From assembly GCA_028280735.1 (NCBI GenBank), contig JANQLH010000250.1, positions 1 to 38,416 of the forward strand: a DNA stretch of 38,416 bases, written 5' to 3'. Position numbers and translations under genes: made by a program. This DNA is from SAR324 cluster bacterium. GTDB lineage: Bacteria > SAR324 > XYD2-FULL-50-16. This document shows positions 22,201 through 31,598 of this stretch, piece after piece. The notes under the pieces are model-generated. The model did not search any database and was not told the DNA's origin. It saw nothing but the letters and a program-made list of their open reading frames with translations. Position 1 is the first letter of the stretch. The number at the start of each line of letters is the position of its first letter.

Positions 22201-25062
22201 AACCCTTACGTAGATCGCAGAATGTTTCTTGAATATTCTGCCTTTGTCCAACCATTTAACGGGCACTTAAATGAGTGCAATGAGCAGTTTCAAGCTTATT
22301 TTAAATCAGGACTGAAACAAGGAGACTTCGACAGCGCCAGCAATATTCTGTGGCACGAAATGCTAAATGATTTCATTATCGGAAAAAATGTTCGGCAGAT
22401 ATATGAAACCAACAAGCACAACATGAATTACATTGAACGATACAAGCATCTTTCCAAACCACTGTTGGGGCTGTTTGAGATACATATCAAACAATATGTG
22501 GGGATACTCGCAGACGAAAAGGGTAACCAGGGTGATTTTTTTAGATCAGAGCGTTTTAAGCTGATCAGTAAGAGTCCCTCCGGCGTCACTGTATACTATC
22601 TTTTAACATTAATGCAGCTCTACCTTTCGGGCCTGTATGAGCAGATGGCAATCTACGCTAAAAAAAACATTGCAGATAAGGCCATCCTTTCCACCTCATG
22701 GGTATACAGCCATTACTCACTGTTCTATTTTGCCATAGCCCTTTTGAAAGATTACAGGGCCGGAACCTTTACAAACCCCCAGGATTACAGGTTTTACGAT
22801 AAGATTGAGATGATTCGCTCTGAATTTAAAGATTACTCAAAAGCCTGCAGGGAGAATTTTGAAGCGGCTTACCTGATTATCGAAGCCGAGCTGGCAAGAA
22901 ACAAAGGAGATGACGTATCCGCCATGAAACTTTATAGCCGGGCTATAGAGTCAGCTTACAATTCCGGTTTTATCAGTTTCGAAGCAATTGCCAACGAACT
23001 GGCCGCCGAGTTTTATCGTACGCATGGAATTAAGGAGGTCTGCGCCGTTCATATTGGAAAAGCTATTCAACTATACAGACTTTGGGGCATTAGAGATAAA
23101 GTGGAATTTCTGAATAAGGAGTTCGCAGATTTTTTAATCCTGGGGAGGAGAAGCTTATCCTCTGCCCAGGACTCGGTATCCTCTCTGCACGGCAGTCAAA
23201 CTCATGAATCATTAACGGAACGAATTGATCTGACATCGATTATTCAGGCATCCCGCGCACTTTCCAGTGAAATGGTGCTGGATCGCCTGATCGAAAATCT
23301 ATTAAAGATTATGATTGAGAATTCCGGTGCTCAAAAGGGCGTCTTGATCATGGATAAGGAAAATGAACTGGTAGTTGAGGCAGAAGGGTTAATGGAACTG
23401 GATAAAGTACGTTACTTCCCTTCAACACCCTTGCTTGAATCAAACATTATCCCGCATTCAATTATCGGCTATGTCCACAGGACGGCTGAAACACTGGTGT
23501 TGGACGACGTCTCCAAGGAACATCGTTATCAAAAGGATATTTACATTCAAAATCGCCAGCCTAAATCGATCTTATGCCTGCCGGTTATTCATTCACAAAA
23601 GCTGCTGGCTGTTCTCTATTTTGAAAACTATCTCAGTACCGGAATTTTTTCACCTGAACGGATCAAAACTCTTGAAATTCTGGCCTCGCAGGCTGCTATC
23701 TCCGTCCAAAACGCTTCGATCTATAACGATCTTTTAAAAGAGGTCTCTGAAAGAAGACAGGCGGAAGAAAGCCTGAGAAGCAGCGAGAAAAAATACCGCT
23801 TGGTTACTGAAAACACCAATATTGTTATCTGGACTATGAATGCAGGAGGCGAGTTTACATTCATCAGTCCATCCATCACCAGGCTGATTGGTTATACTCC
23901 TGAGGAATTCGTCCGTTTAAAAACAACAGATTATCTTACTGTCGACGCAAACAAGATGGTGACTGCGGCATTTAATGAAAGTGCCCTCAATCTGAAAAAG
24001 GGAAGCGAGCAAAAAATAAACCTGCAATTGGAGTGTATTCGTAAAGACGGAACCAGTTTTTGGGGTGAATTACAAATGAAGAGCTCTATCTTTGGTGAAG
24101 AAGCGGAGCCTAGCTACATAGGAGTGCTGAGGGATATTACCACGCACAAGAAAGCCGAGGATGAACTGGCTAACTACAGGGAACATTTGGAAGATTTGGT
24201 GGAAGAACGCTCCAAGCAATTAAAAAATGCTCAAAAAGAGCTATTGGAAAAAGCGCATCGAGCAGGGATGGCCGATATCGCAGCTGATATTCTTCACAAT
24301 ATCGGAAATATCCTCAACAGTGCTCATGTATCCTTGCAATCCCTGGAAAAAATGTCTTCATCTCCAGGTTTATCTGATCTTCAGAGAGCCAACCAATTGT
24401 TGGATGAAAACATGGATTCCCTTGAATCGTTTATTTTGGAAGACCCGAAAGGAATTTTACTGCTTCAGTATTATTCAATGGTGGAACAAGAGCTGAATGA
24501 AGAAATGACAGTTTACCACGCTGATGTAAAAAGATTGGGAGAAAAGTTGGAAATGATATCAACCGCTATCAACACACAGAAAAACTATATTGGCATTGAA
24601 TCGCAAAATGAGTTGCTTGAGCTTTCCCAGGTTGTGGAAGACATTATCACCATTCAAGCCGGATTGATTGAGCGAAATGGTGTGCGAATCATCAACAAGG
24701 TAAAGCCGATGCAAAGCATTCCCATTCAAAAAGTCAAACTCATGCACATTTTAATCAGTATTATCAATAATTCAGTTGATGCCATGATCGATCTGTCTCC
24801 GGAAAACAGGCAGATATTGGTACAAGGTGAAGAAAACGAGGATTGTGTTGTGCTCAGAATTTCGGATAAAGGGAAGGGAATAAAGCAGGAAAATCTAACC
24901 AGGATTTTCACACAGGGTTATACCTCCAAACGGGACAGCCAGGGATATGCGCTTCATACCTGTGCAAACTATATGGCTGATATGAGCGGTTCAATCAGTG
25001 CAGAGAGTGATGGGATTGACCAGGGTGCCACCTTTATCCTGAGTTTCAAAAAACAGGCTTAA
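19282..25062 (+). CDS. Giant Ser/Thr kinase - AAA ATPase - GAF - PAS - histidine kinase
   Basis: A 1926-residue multidomain signalling protein. The order is a protein kinase domain (about 1-270; Lys36, HRDIKPSN at 126, LIDLS at 145-149 where DFG is usual), an AAA/STAND-type ATPase (from about 300), a long helical repeat region (about 700-1290), a GAF domain (about 1315-1480), a PAS domain (about 1494-1625), a dimerisation region with ILHNIGNILNS bearing the phospho-acceptor His, and a HATPase with INNSVDAM and DKGKGI. The Walker A reads GREGIGKA, with Ala where Ser/Thr binds Mg2+. The lid region SQGYALHTCANY departs from the usual GxGLH form. There is no membrane segment, so it should be cytosolic. 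No response regulator is adjacent, so its target is unknown. Confidence 0.88.
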   Translation: MEDIPGLEIKECIYESQRVSVYKGVDFRQSLPVIIKIPAAYTFSAESLARIEREFLLGSQINSPGIIRMYSLEPVGHNKAIVMEDFGGISLKKHLVTVKLGLAEFLNLAVSLADIVNQLHHHQIIHRDIKPSNILIDPQTGELKLIDLSLAHKLSAHSRIPFVQSKLEGSLEYLPPEQTGRVNRSVGFHSDLYSLGATFYEMLTGRPPFAIADPVSLVHAHIAKIPDPIEADFRIPEIVSDIVFKLLSKMAEDRYQEAVGLKHDLEKCQITLKNGKQLESFALGERDLPRHFRIPEKIYGRERELSCLIDSFLETVQGDTRVVFLSGREGIGKAKLADEMKRLTMEQNGYFVTGRSDKTSNPTPYKAFTQVFEDLLQLLLADSPGKLESLKKYILTSLDEQFSEFTGLIPSLELIMGKSIQAALTESQTSSHRFISGMIGFLQFVSSPDTPLVIYLEDIQWMTESSKRLLADLLKEPDLSNILFIASYRSTAPEAAEIESLIDEVRQNFKERITELEIEPLKLPDINRLLSDMFHAKSTETKELAQLVKQKTNGIPFFMVDYLNRLARKEIIYFDKERIKWKWNISGARRQKASINVVESMLEQYTDLPGPTRDYLSAASCMGNFFETNLLSKVLGVETFELIPMIKKAADLGLINQQGETFNKDNPNILYRFSHPDIKQGIYKQLDGEKQTEFHLKTGRLLLEELSTEQQEEKLFDIVNHLNLAGDSIEDPAESVRLSHLNLRACKKARSSAAFEFASKFVDKGLSFLPADHWEKHYKLSLQLFREKAISEYFAQRDETAATMFGSILEHAKTKLDKFDVYMDWIKQVKSRSDYPTASQRILECLRTIGVDIPDSKEDLHNALEEEQGKINTLLEKADLSEQLNRPDMTDPYQLAVVKILVEVGIESLFIDGDYFMTALLGSKGVSLILEYGHSIYSSYLFAFLANSMVFRKQYRIAEEIGQLALKISGKYPNPYVDRRMFLEYSAFVQPFNGHLNECNEQFQAYFKSGLKQGDFDSASNILWHEMLNDFIIGKNVRQIYETNKHNMNYIERYKHLSKPLLGLFEIHIKQYVGILADEKGNQGDFFRSERFKLISKSPSGVTVYYLLTLMQLYLSGLYEQMAIYAKKNIADKAILSTSWVYSHYSLFYFAIALLKDYRAGTFTNPQDYRFYDKIEMIRSEFKDYSKACRENFEAAYLIIEAELARNKGDDVSAMKLYSRAIESAYNSGFISFEAIANELAAEFYRTHGIKEVCAVHIGKAIQLYRLWGIRDKVEFLNKEFADFLILGRRSLSSAQDSVSSLHGSQTHESLTERIDLTSIIQASRALSSEMVLDRLIENLLKIMIENSGAQKGVLIMDKENELVVEAEGLMELDKVRYFPSTPLLESNIIPHSIIGYVHRTAETLVLDDVSKEHRYQKDIYIQNRQPKSILCLPVIHSQKLLAVLYFENYLSTGIFSPERIKTLEILASQAAISVQNASIYNDLLKEVSERRQAEESLRSSEKKYRLVTENTNIVIWTMNAGGEFTFISPSITRLIGYTPEEFVRLKTTDYLTVDANKMVTAAFNESALNLKKGSEQKINLQLECIRKDGTSFWGELQMKSSIFGEEAEPSYIGVLRDITTHKKAEDELANYREHLEDLVEERSKQLKNAQKELLEKAHRAGMADIAADILHNIGNILNSAHVSLQSLEKMSSSPGLSDLQRANQLLDENMDSLESFILEDPKGILLLQYYSMVEQELNEEMTVYHADVKRLGEKLEMISTAINTQKNYIGIESQNELLELSQVVEDIITIQAGLIERNGVRIINKVKPMQSIPIQKVKLMHILISIINNSVDAMIDLSPENRQILVQGEENEDCVVLRISDKGKGIKQENLTRIFTQGYTSKRDSQGYALHTCANYMADMSGSISAESDGIDQGATFILSFKKQA

Positions 25063-25150
25063 CATCGCTCCAAAAAATCATTCCCCGCCATTCCCAAGCA
25101 GACATCATGTCATGACCCTGGTATGAGTCGCTTCCTGGAATACGCCCGAG

Positions 25151-28100
25151 TTAACCGTTCCTGAGGGGAGATATTCGGCTGCCGTTGCGATCTGCAACGA
25201 TGTCCAGCCTGGTCGGTAACTGCTCCTTGAGCTCGGCCACATGGGAAATAACGCCAATCATCCTTCCTGTTGACTGGAGATCAACCAGGGTTCGTACTGC
25301 CAAATCAAGGGACTCCTGATCCAAACTGCCAAATCCTTCGTCAATAAACAGTGTATCCAACCTGATTCCCCCAGCGTAACTTTGTACTATGTCGGAGAGA
25401 CCAAGGGCCATTGAAAGTGCTGCCATGAAACTCTCACCTCCGGAAAGAGTCGCAACAGGTCGGGTTTTTCCGGAATAGGAGTCTTCCACCGCCAAATCCA
25501 GACCGGATACTCTCCGTCGATCAAGTCCTTCATCAGTTCGTAACAGTTGATAGCGTCCCTTGCTCATGATTTTCAAGCGATGACTTGCTTCGATCAGTAC
25601 ATCATCCAGTAAAACGCTGAGAACGAATCGTTGAAGACTGATTTTTTTACCTGTCTGACCATTGGCTACATCACTTAAAGTCCCGATTAGAGCGTATTTG
25701 GCTTCAAGGCTCTTCTTATTTGCAGCTGCTTTTTCCAGCCTTTCATTAGCAACAGTCAGTTGTGTATAGCGTTTGTCCAGATCCTGCCAGATATTTTCAG
25801 CCTTGGTTTTTTCTGCGGCCAGCTTCTCAAGGCTCTCTTCCAGTTGCTTCAAATCGGGCTTCAGCTTTCCTTCGAGTTCCTTATTTTGATGGTTCAAAGC
25901 ACCCCTGGTGGAGGTAACCTCGGATTCATACTTCTCCAACTCCTGTTTTAAATCTTTCAGGTCGGTATCATCCATCAAAGCCTCTTCAAAAGAAGCTTCA
26001 GATGCGAAGTTGCTCTTTTCCAGGGCTTGCCGCCATTTGTCTTTCGCTTTTTTATGTACTTCTACAGCTTTTTGATAGATATCTTTGGCTGAATTGAGCG
26101 AAGCCGTGGCAGATTGCATTTCTCCATGTTTTTTCTGATGGTTTTTGCGAATATTTTCAATTGCCTGCTCTTGTTTCTTAATTTCGTTCTTTTTTTTCGA
26201 CAATGATTTCCGCAGGGCATCGGGTTGCCTGAATTCTTCCGGTAGCTCCTTCATCGCTGCATCCACACGAACCTTAATCCCGACCAACTCCTCTTTTTTT
26301 ATATCGTACTTCTTTTTAATTTCTTCCAACTCTTTTCCAAGCTGCTCCTCCTCCTTTTTTTGTTCGTTGAGCTTGGAACCAAGATCAGCTGCCTGTGTTT
26401 GTTGCTTTAACAATGCCTGCACAGACTCATCTAGCTGTTTTTGCTGTTTTTTTAGTTCCGCAAAATCGGTCTTGGCATATGGGCCTAGTTTTTCTTCGGA
26501 TGCCGAGACTTCGCCCTGTAGGCTTTTATCTTCTCCCAATACCTGTTTGTAATCTTCTCTTGCTTTTATTAATCTTTCCGTGGTGAGTTGCTTGCTTTTT
26601 CTGGCTGCTTCCAGCTCCTCCCTGGATGGTGCGTCATACTGATTTTCTGCAGGTTTCGGGTGATCGGTGCTGCCACAAACCGGGCAGGGTTGATCCGCTT
26701 CCAGTTGCTTAGCCAGGATTGCTGCCTGCCCTTGATGCCATTTCAATTCTAAAAGTTGGAGCTCATTTTGCTTCTTTTTGTCCGTTTCAGACAGTTGCTT
26801 ACCGTGCCGCTCCGCATTCAGCAGCTGTGTGTTTAATTCTTTTAATTTTGATCGTTTTGCTTCAAGTTCAAACCTGGCTGTTACTTTACCTTCAAGGTCT
26901 TGCAAGGCGAGCTGCTGTTGGGGCAAACCGGTTAGCGATTCTTGCATACTCTGCAATACTGATTCCGAATGCTCCCTGAGTTTTTTTGTTTTTTCCAATG
27001 CCTGCCCTGCAGATGTGACTTTGCCCAACAAGTCCTTTTCTTCCTGCGATACCGTTTCCAGGTTTTTTTGAACTTCTAAAAGCTTGCCTGCACGATCTTC
27101 ATAACTGCTTACTACATTCAGTTCCTGTTTCAGTTTATCCAAACCGCTTTGTAGAGTGTTGAGCTTTTTTAACTCTTGCTCGGCTTTGTCCAGCGCTTTG
27201 TGTGCCTTTTTTTCCGTTGCTTTTGAGGCTTCCTGGTTCTCTAATGCCGATGTGCTTTCGGATTCACGGCGAGCCAGCTCTTCTCGAACGGATTTAATAA
27301 TGTTCGCCTTTTCCGCCTGTTGCAGTTCGTTGGATTTCTTAGTGACTTCCGGTTGCAGTCTGGTTAATGCCTCCAGTTTTTTATTTGTTTCATCCAGTTG
27401 TTTAAACTGTTCAACCAGGTTTTTGGCTGACTGCAAATGTTTGCTGGCATCCAGGAATGCCTGATCCCTGGCCTGTTTGTTTTTTTCCGCTTGCCGGCGT
27501 TCAGGAGTTATTGTTTTTAGTTCTTCTTCCAAACCCGCTTTATTTTCATGCCCTGCGGCTTCCAGGTGGATACCAATGGTTTTATTGAATTCTTCTACTT
27601 CAGCTTTGATTCCAGCCGAACGGTCTTTAAGAATTTCTTCCAATCGTTTGTATATTCGAGTCTGAAACAAGTTGCTGAATATCTGTTCCCTCTCGCTGGA
27701 ACCGGCCATAAGCAATTGTCGGAACTTACCCTGGGGTAAAACCATGACTTGTCTGAACTGATCTGCGTTCAGGCCGGTGATTTTCTCAATTTCCGCGGTG
27801 GCTTCCTTGACCTTGCCGGCAACAATAAGCTTTTCCTCGCCGCTTGGCATGATTTCAACCAACTCGGCCCTGGCTTTCTCCTCGGTAAATCCTTCACCCC
27901 GACTTTTAGGTCGCTGTTGCTCCGGAACTCTTTTTATCTTGTAAACCTTACCGCCAAGCTCAAATTCCAAGTATACTTCGGTCAGCAGAGCAGGGTCGGC
28001 CAGATCGCACCTCATCTGGTTTCCTTCCCGTTCATCACCTGTGCTTTTACCGTACAAGGCAAAACAGATCGCATCGAGTATTGTTGTTTTTCCGGAACCT

Positions 28101-28210
28101 GTCGGTCCGTTAATTAAGAATAGCGGGCTGTCACCCAAGTCCTTGAAGCGGATCTTCTCGATTGAAGGATAGGGTCCAAATGCTGTCATTTTCAAGAATA
28201 CGGGGCGCAT
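25151..28210 (-). CDS. sbcC: Nuclease SbcCD subunit C (SMC-like ATPase)
   Basis: A 1019-residue Rad50-like protein. The N-terminal Walker A is GPTGSGKT (35-42). Two long coiled-coil arms flank a zinc hook CPVCG (about 507), and the C-terminal part has the ABC signature LSGGES (about 920) and Walker B LFIDEGFGSLD (about 955). With SbcD it forms the ATP-driven complex that cleaves hairpins, palindromes and protein-blocked DNA ends. It follows sbcD with 2 nt between stop and ATG, with its GGAGG ribosome site inside the last sbcD codons, so translation is coupled. All key motifs are intact. Confidence 0.95.
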   Translation of the reverse strand: MRPVFLKMTAFGPYPSIEKIRFKDLGDSPLFLINGPTGSGKTTILDAICFALYGKSTGDEREGNQMRCDLADPALLTEVYLEFELGGKVYKIKRVPEQQRPKSRGEGFTEEKARAELVEIMPSGEEKLIVAGKVKEATAEIEKITGLNADQFRQVMVLPQGKFRQLLMAGSSEREQIFSNLFQTRIYKRLEEILKDRSAGIKAEVEEFNKTIGIHLEAAGHENKAGLEEELKTITPERRQAEKNKQARDQAFLDASKHLQSAKNLVEQFKQLDETNKKLEALTRLQPEVTKKSNELQQAEKANIIKSVREELARRESESTSALENQEASKATEKKAHKALDKAEQELKKLNTLQSGLDKLKQELNVVSSYEDRAGKLLEVQKNLETVSQEEKDLLGKVTSAGQALEKTKKLREHSESVLQSMQESLTGLPQQQLALQDLEGKVTARFELEAKRSKLKELNTQLLNAERHGKQLSETDKKKQNELQLLELKWHQGQAAILAKQLEADQPCPVCGSTDHPKPAENQYDAPSREELEAARKSKQLTTERLIKAREDYKQVLGEDKSLQGEVSASEEKLGPYAKTDFAELKKQQKQLDESVQALLKQQTQAADLGSKLNEQKKEEEQLGKELEEIKKKYDIKKEELVGIKVRVDAAMKELPEEFRQPDALRKSLSKKKNEIKKQEQAIENIRKNHQKKHGEMQSATASLNSAKDIYQKAVEVHKKAKDKWRQALEKSNFASEASFEEALMDDTDLKDLKQELEKYESEVTSTRGALNHQNKELEGKLKPDLKQLEESLEKLAAEKTKAENIWQDLDKRYTQLTVANERLEKAAANKKSLEAKYALIGTLSDVANGQTGKKISLQRFVLSVLLDDVLIEASHRLKIMSKGRYQLLRTDEGLDRRRVSGLDLAVEDSYSGKTRPVATLSGGESFMAALSMALGLSDIVQSYAGGIRLDTLFIDEGFGSLDQESLDLAVRTLVDLQSTGRMIGVISHVAELKEQLPTRLDIVADRNGSRISPLRNG

Positions 28211-28212
28211 AA

Positions 28213-29355
28213 TCAGGACTCCTCCTTATGGTGAATCTCTTCCAGCGCTTTTTCAATCACTGTCAGTTGATCACTGCTCAGTTCCTCACCGCTGACTTGC
28301 TGAAAAAAATCTTTAAACATATTCAACTCGCCTTTCTGCAGGAGTTCGCGCCGGGTTTTGTATTCATCACCCCTTCCCATCAAACCGGGTCTTTCCAGAT
28401 GAAGCACATTTGGGTAAACCTCACGTAATTTTTGCATGATATCCAGAATAGCGTGAGTATCAGTAAGCCGAACCAGAAGATAATCATCTTTATCAGCATC
28501 GGTCACTCCTTGACGCAGAATCTCATCCAAAGTCCCCTCCAAAACCCTGAGGTCTTTTTGAGGTTTAAGCGGGATTTGCTCGATATTGCATTTACCTTCT
28601 TTATCAATCTCCACAATAGTCACGGCTTTTTTTTGTTTTTGCTCTGAAAAAGAATATTTGAGAATGGAACCCGAATATCGGATATTCTCCTCACCTTTTT
28701 GTTGCGGGCCGTGCAAATGTCCCAGGGCAGAATAGTTAAAACCCCTGAAGTGGTCGGGAGAAACCTTGTCCAGACCTCCCAGTGATAATGGACGTTCAGA
28801 CTCAGTAGGATCTCCGCCGGCCAAAAACAGGTGTCCCAGGGCAACATTGCGATGGTAAGCCGCGATTTGATCCCCGAGTTGATCAATTAAAAACGCTATT
28901 GCCTCATCATGAGTTGCGGTTTCAACCCGGTACCTATGTCGAACGGTAACAGGATCGACATAGGGAATGGCATGAAACGCGACAGGACCATGTTGATCGT
29001 CCAATATGATGGGACTTTGAGCCAAGGGAAGAGAACTGATGATATACAGCCCCGATTCCGACATCTGGCGTGATCCAAAAGCAAGCCTTTCGGCTCCGTC
29101 ATGGTTGCCCGATATGATGATTGCAGGTACTTTTAAATGCCGGCAAATTCTGTCAAAAACATCATCCAACAGTGAGACCGCACTGGACGGAGGCACGGAT
29201 CTGTCGTACACATCCCCGGCCAGCAGCAACACATCAATCTTTTGGTCGGCAGCAATGGACACGATTTGATCCAGAATGAATGACTGATCTTCCAATAAGG
29301 AAACATTATGAAATTGCCGACCTATATGCCAATCAGAGGTGTGTAACAGCCGCAT
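28213..29355 (-). CDS. sbcD: Nuclease SbcCD subunit D (Mre11-like)
   Basis: A 380-residue calcineurin-like phosphoesterase, the Mn2+-dependent nuclease partner of SbcC. The metal-site motifs are SDWHIG (7-12), AGDVYDR (about 46), SGNHDG (about 82) and, further on, ALGHLH. The C-terminal part forms the capping and SbcC-binding regions. It is the first gene of a two-gene operon. No Shine-Dalgarno is visible before the ATG, although the family N-terminus (MRLLHTSDWHIG) fixes the start. The presence of an SbcCD system is notable because the window contains several perfect inverted repeats. Confidence 0.95.
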   Translation of the reverse strand: MRLLHTSDWHIGRQFHNVSLLEDQSFILDQIVSIAADQKIDVLLLAGDVYDRSVPPSSAVSLLDDVFDRICRHLKVPAIIISGNHDGAERLAFGSRQMSESGLYIISSLPLAQSPIILDDQHGPVAFHAIPYVDPVTVRHRYRVETATHDEAIAFLIDQLGDQIAAYHRNVALGHLFLAGGDPTESERPLSLGGLDKVSPDHFRGFNYSALGHLHGPQQKGEENIRYSGSILKYSFSEQKQKKAVTIVEIDKEGKCNIEQIPLKPQKDLRVLEGTLDEILRQGVTDADKDDYLLVRLTDTHAILDIMQKLREVYPNVLHLERPGLMGRGDEYKTRRELLQKGELNMFKDFFQQVSGEELSSDQLTVIEKALEEIHHKEES

Positions 29356-29483
29356 AATGAAAAGGAATTTAGGTGTTCTGTTCGGATATTTCTTTGTTTA
29401 GAAGTGTTTGGATTCAGATGGCAATATAAATCATCCGGGCAAGGATCGCAAGATGGGAGAGGATACCGGGGAAACCAAACTGC

Positions 29484-30833
29484 TCAAAATATCCAGCTGG
29501 AACTCAATAAAAAGGAGCTTCCTTCATATTCTTTGTCTTTATCATTGGATTCAGTTTTAAATGCTTCCACTTCTGCTTTCACAGACAGCTGATCGCCGAT
29601 TGATCTTTCCATTGCGAGGCTGAACTCGATTTCAAAATTGTAGAGTTTTTCCGTGTTACCGGATTTAGTTTCAAGCGTTCGTTTTTTATATTGGGTATAG
29701 GTTAGATCCAAACTTTCAATGAATGTCCATCTTGTCATTGTAATCCGAAGGCTTTCACCGATGGAATATTCATCGTAAAGATCATAGCCGGGTCCGTTGT
29801 CTTGATGTACTTTATAAGCTATTGAGCTGTTAAGGTTGATTCCGGGTTCTCCCATCCAGTAGTGATCGTTTGCCAAAACGATTGTTCCGAATTCGTTTTC
29901 CAAGGTCTCCCCTTTGTAAAATGAACCGTCGACATCGGTAACCTCGTCCTCGGGATAGATACTATGATTATAAGCCAGGGATAACAGCAACTCTGAATCC
30001 TCGCCATACTGCCTTTTCAGGCCGGCAGAGGCACCAGTCTGATAATATCGATCAATTAACTCCTCTGAAAAGCTATGCTCCCAGTTCAATCCCAGAAGAG
30101 TATAATAGTTGTTGGCGATCTCATATTGCCAGGAAACTTCAACCGCATAGTCATCACTTCGTATAGTGTCCACAACCCGGTTTTCTTCGGCATTGCCTGA
30201 ATCAAGATCTACAAGGGCTGCATAGTCTAATGCGGCTGCAAACATAAATGCCTTGCCCAGCCATGTTTCCGTTGCGAAACTAATGACTAGGCTTTGAACA
30301 TCGCCGGCTACATCTATATCCGGATATGTTGTATTCTCAAAATAGACAAGCAAGAACACGTTATCCTCGCTTTCACCGCCGTTAAAGTAGAGATAATCAA
30401 GGTAATAATAGCCTTTACGACTGTTAAGTAAAGGTGATTGCTGTTCCAGGATGTTGTTTTCAACTCCCGCTCCGATGGTCGAGCTAAAGGTATGCTGAGA
30501 GGTTTCGGCAGCTTTATTCAGTCCCAGCTCTTTATCCAGAGAGATAACCGAAGGATCTTCACCCAACATTTCATCCAAAACCTGATCAATGTAGAGTTCG
30601 GGATCTTTTACCATATCCGCCTTTGCGGCAGGCAATTCGTTCACCTCAGACGCTTGCAGGTTGCTGAAGAAAAGAGCTCCAATGGCAAAAAGCAACATAC
30701 CATGTTTCAGCTTGAGAAAAGAGCGCGACAATACGACCGGGCACCAGACTTTAAGCGTTGTTAATGTCCGAGTTCCGTTTTGGAAAACTGAAGATAATTT
30801 GGAGTAAACTGAAATTGGCTGTTTGCTGAACAT
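29484..30833 (-). CDS. Predicted outer-membrane beta-barrel protein
   Basis: A protein of up to 449 residues with alternating amphipathic strands, many Tyr/Trp residues, and a final Phe (SSSWIF), all typical of an outer-membrane barrel. A signal-peptide-like stretch (KLKHGMLLFAIGALFFSNLQAS) lies about 45 residues after ATG 30833. The true start may therefore be the internal ATG at 30698, which places this stretch at the N-terminus. Neither start has a good ribosome site. The track start at 30854 is a TTG. After the signal come about 60 residues of linker before the barrel strands. It lies just downstream of the lysine-tailed secreted protein and may act with it. No specific porin or transporter family is recognised. 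Confidence 0.6.
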   Translation of the reverse strand: MFSKQPISVYSKLSSVFQNGTRTLTTLKVWCPVVLSRSFLKLKHGMLLFAIGALFFSNLQASEVNELPAAKADMVKDPELYIDQVLDEMLGEDPSVISLDKELGLNKAAETSQHTFSSTIGAGVENNILEQQSPLLNSRKGYYYLDYLYFNGGESEDNVFLLVYFENTTYPDIDVAGDVQSLVISFATETWLGKAFMFAAALDYAALVDLDSGNAEENRVVDTIRSDDYAVEVSWQYEIANNYYTLLGLNWEHSFSEELIDRYYQTGASAGLKRQYGEDSELLLSLAYNHSIYPEDEVTDVDGSFYKGETLENEFGTIVLANDHYWMGEPGINLNSSIAYKVHQDNGPGYDLYDEYSIGESLRITMTRWTFIESLDLTYTQYKKRTLETKSGNTEKLYNFEIEFSLAMERSIGDQLSVKAEVEAFKTESNDKDKEYEGSSFLLSSSWIF

Positions 30834-30869
30834 GGGATAAGGACTGTTGTGCAAGCTTTTGTGAAATGA

Positions 30870-31556
30870 TTACTTCTTCTTTTTCTTCTTTTTTTTATCT
30901 TTGTCTTTATCTTTATCTGTATCTTTGCCTTTTTTCTTGTCCTTCTCCTTTTTCTTTTTTTCCTTATCTTTTTTCTTTTTAGTCTTTGCCTTGGCTTTTT
31001 TTACTTTCTTAGGTTTCTTAATTTTCTTGTTTTCAGCCTTTACCTTTTTTTTGGTTTCAGGGGTTTGTACCTGGGGCTCCTTACTTTGTCTTGTTTGTTC
31101 AGTGGTTTGCTCCGAAATTGTGGTTTTTACCTTCAGTTCATTCATCGCTGTTTCCAAAGATTTGGAGCCGCCTACCACGGAAAAATACTGACTGTTTTGC
31201 GAGTACCAGTTTTGAAGCAGTTGATTACTTTGCTCGGGAGGCAATCCCTGAAGGTTTTCATATTTCTTAATAATCTTCTGGCGCAGGTTCTCTCGAATTT
31301 CTTTTGCCAGACGTCTTTGTTTGGCTATTCGATCCGAATTCTTTATTTTCCAAATTGCAATTGCCTGACTCTTTTCCTCCCGGGTTTTTAAAGACTTATC
31401 CCTGACCCGCGAAATCAGCTCTTTGCGGATGATTTCACGTTCAATGCGATAACGAACTATCTTATCCTTCAACTCTTTGGAGAACTCCTGGGCGTTCAGA
31501 CTCATACTACACGGCACAAAGAGCAGGATTGCAAGGAATCTTGCCATCCGACCCAT
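30870..31556 (-). CDS. Secreted protein with a long lysine-rich tail
   Basis: Starting at ATG 31556 this is a 228-residue protein with a signal peptide (MARFLAILLFVPCSMSLNA before QEF), a helical charged domain of about 100 residues, and a C-terminal tail of about 65 residues made almost only of Lys with Asp, Glu and Ala. I prefer this start over 31598 because AAAGG lies about 4 nt upstream and the signal sequence then begins near the N-terminus. The tail is low complexity and could bind polyanions such as DNA, lipopolysaccharide or polyphosphate, but this is inference. The next gene downstream on the same strand, 37 nt away, encodes the beta-barrel candidate. The protein is not a known family to me. 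Confidence 0.65.
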   Translation of the reverse strand: MGRMARFLAILLFVPCSMSLNAQEFSKELKDKIVRYRIEREIIRKELISRVRDKSLKTREEKSQAIAIWKIKNSDRIAKQRRLAKEIRENLRQKIIKKYENLQGLPPEQSNQLLQNWYSQNSQYFSVVGGSKSLETAMNELKVKTTISEQTTEQTRQSKEPQVQTPETKKKVKAENKKIKKPKKVKKAKAKTKKKKDKEKKKKEKDKKKGKDTDKDKDKDKKKKKKKK

Positions 31557-31598
31557 CGGGCCTTTTAGAATTATAAAAAGGGATAATACTTTTTCCAT

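Noticed and set aside
26145-28117. Several + strand ORFs within sbcC
   Set aside because: They are antisense frames of a confident gene with coiled-coil composition, without start signals or domains.
30901-31191. Phe/Leu-rich + strand ORF
   Set aside because: It is the antisense of the lysine codons in the secreted protein's tail. The hydrophobic composition is a by-product of reading AAA/AAG backwards.
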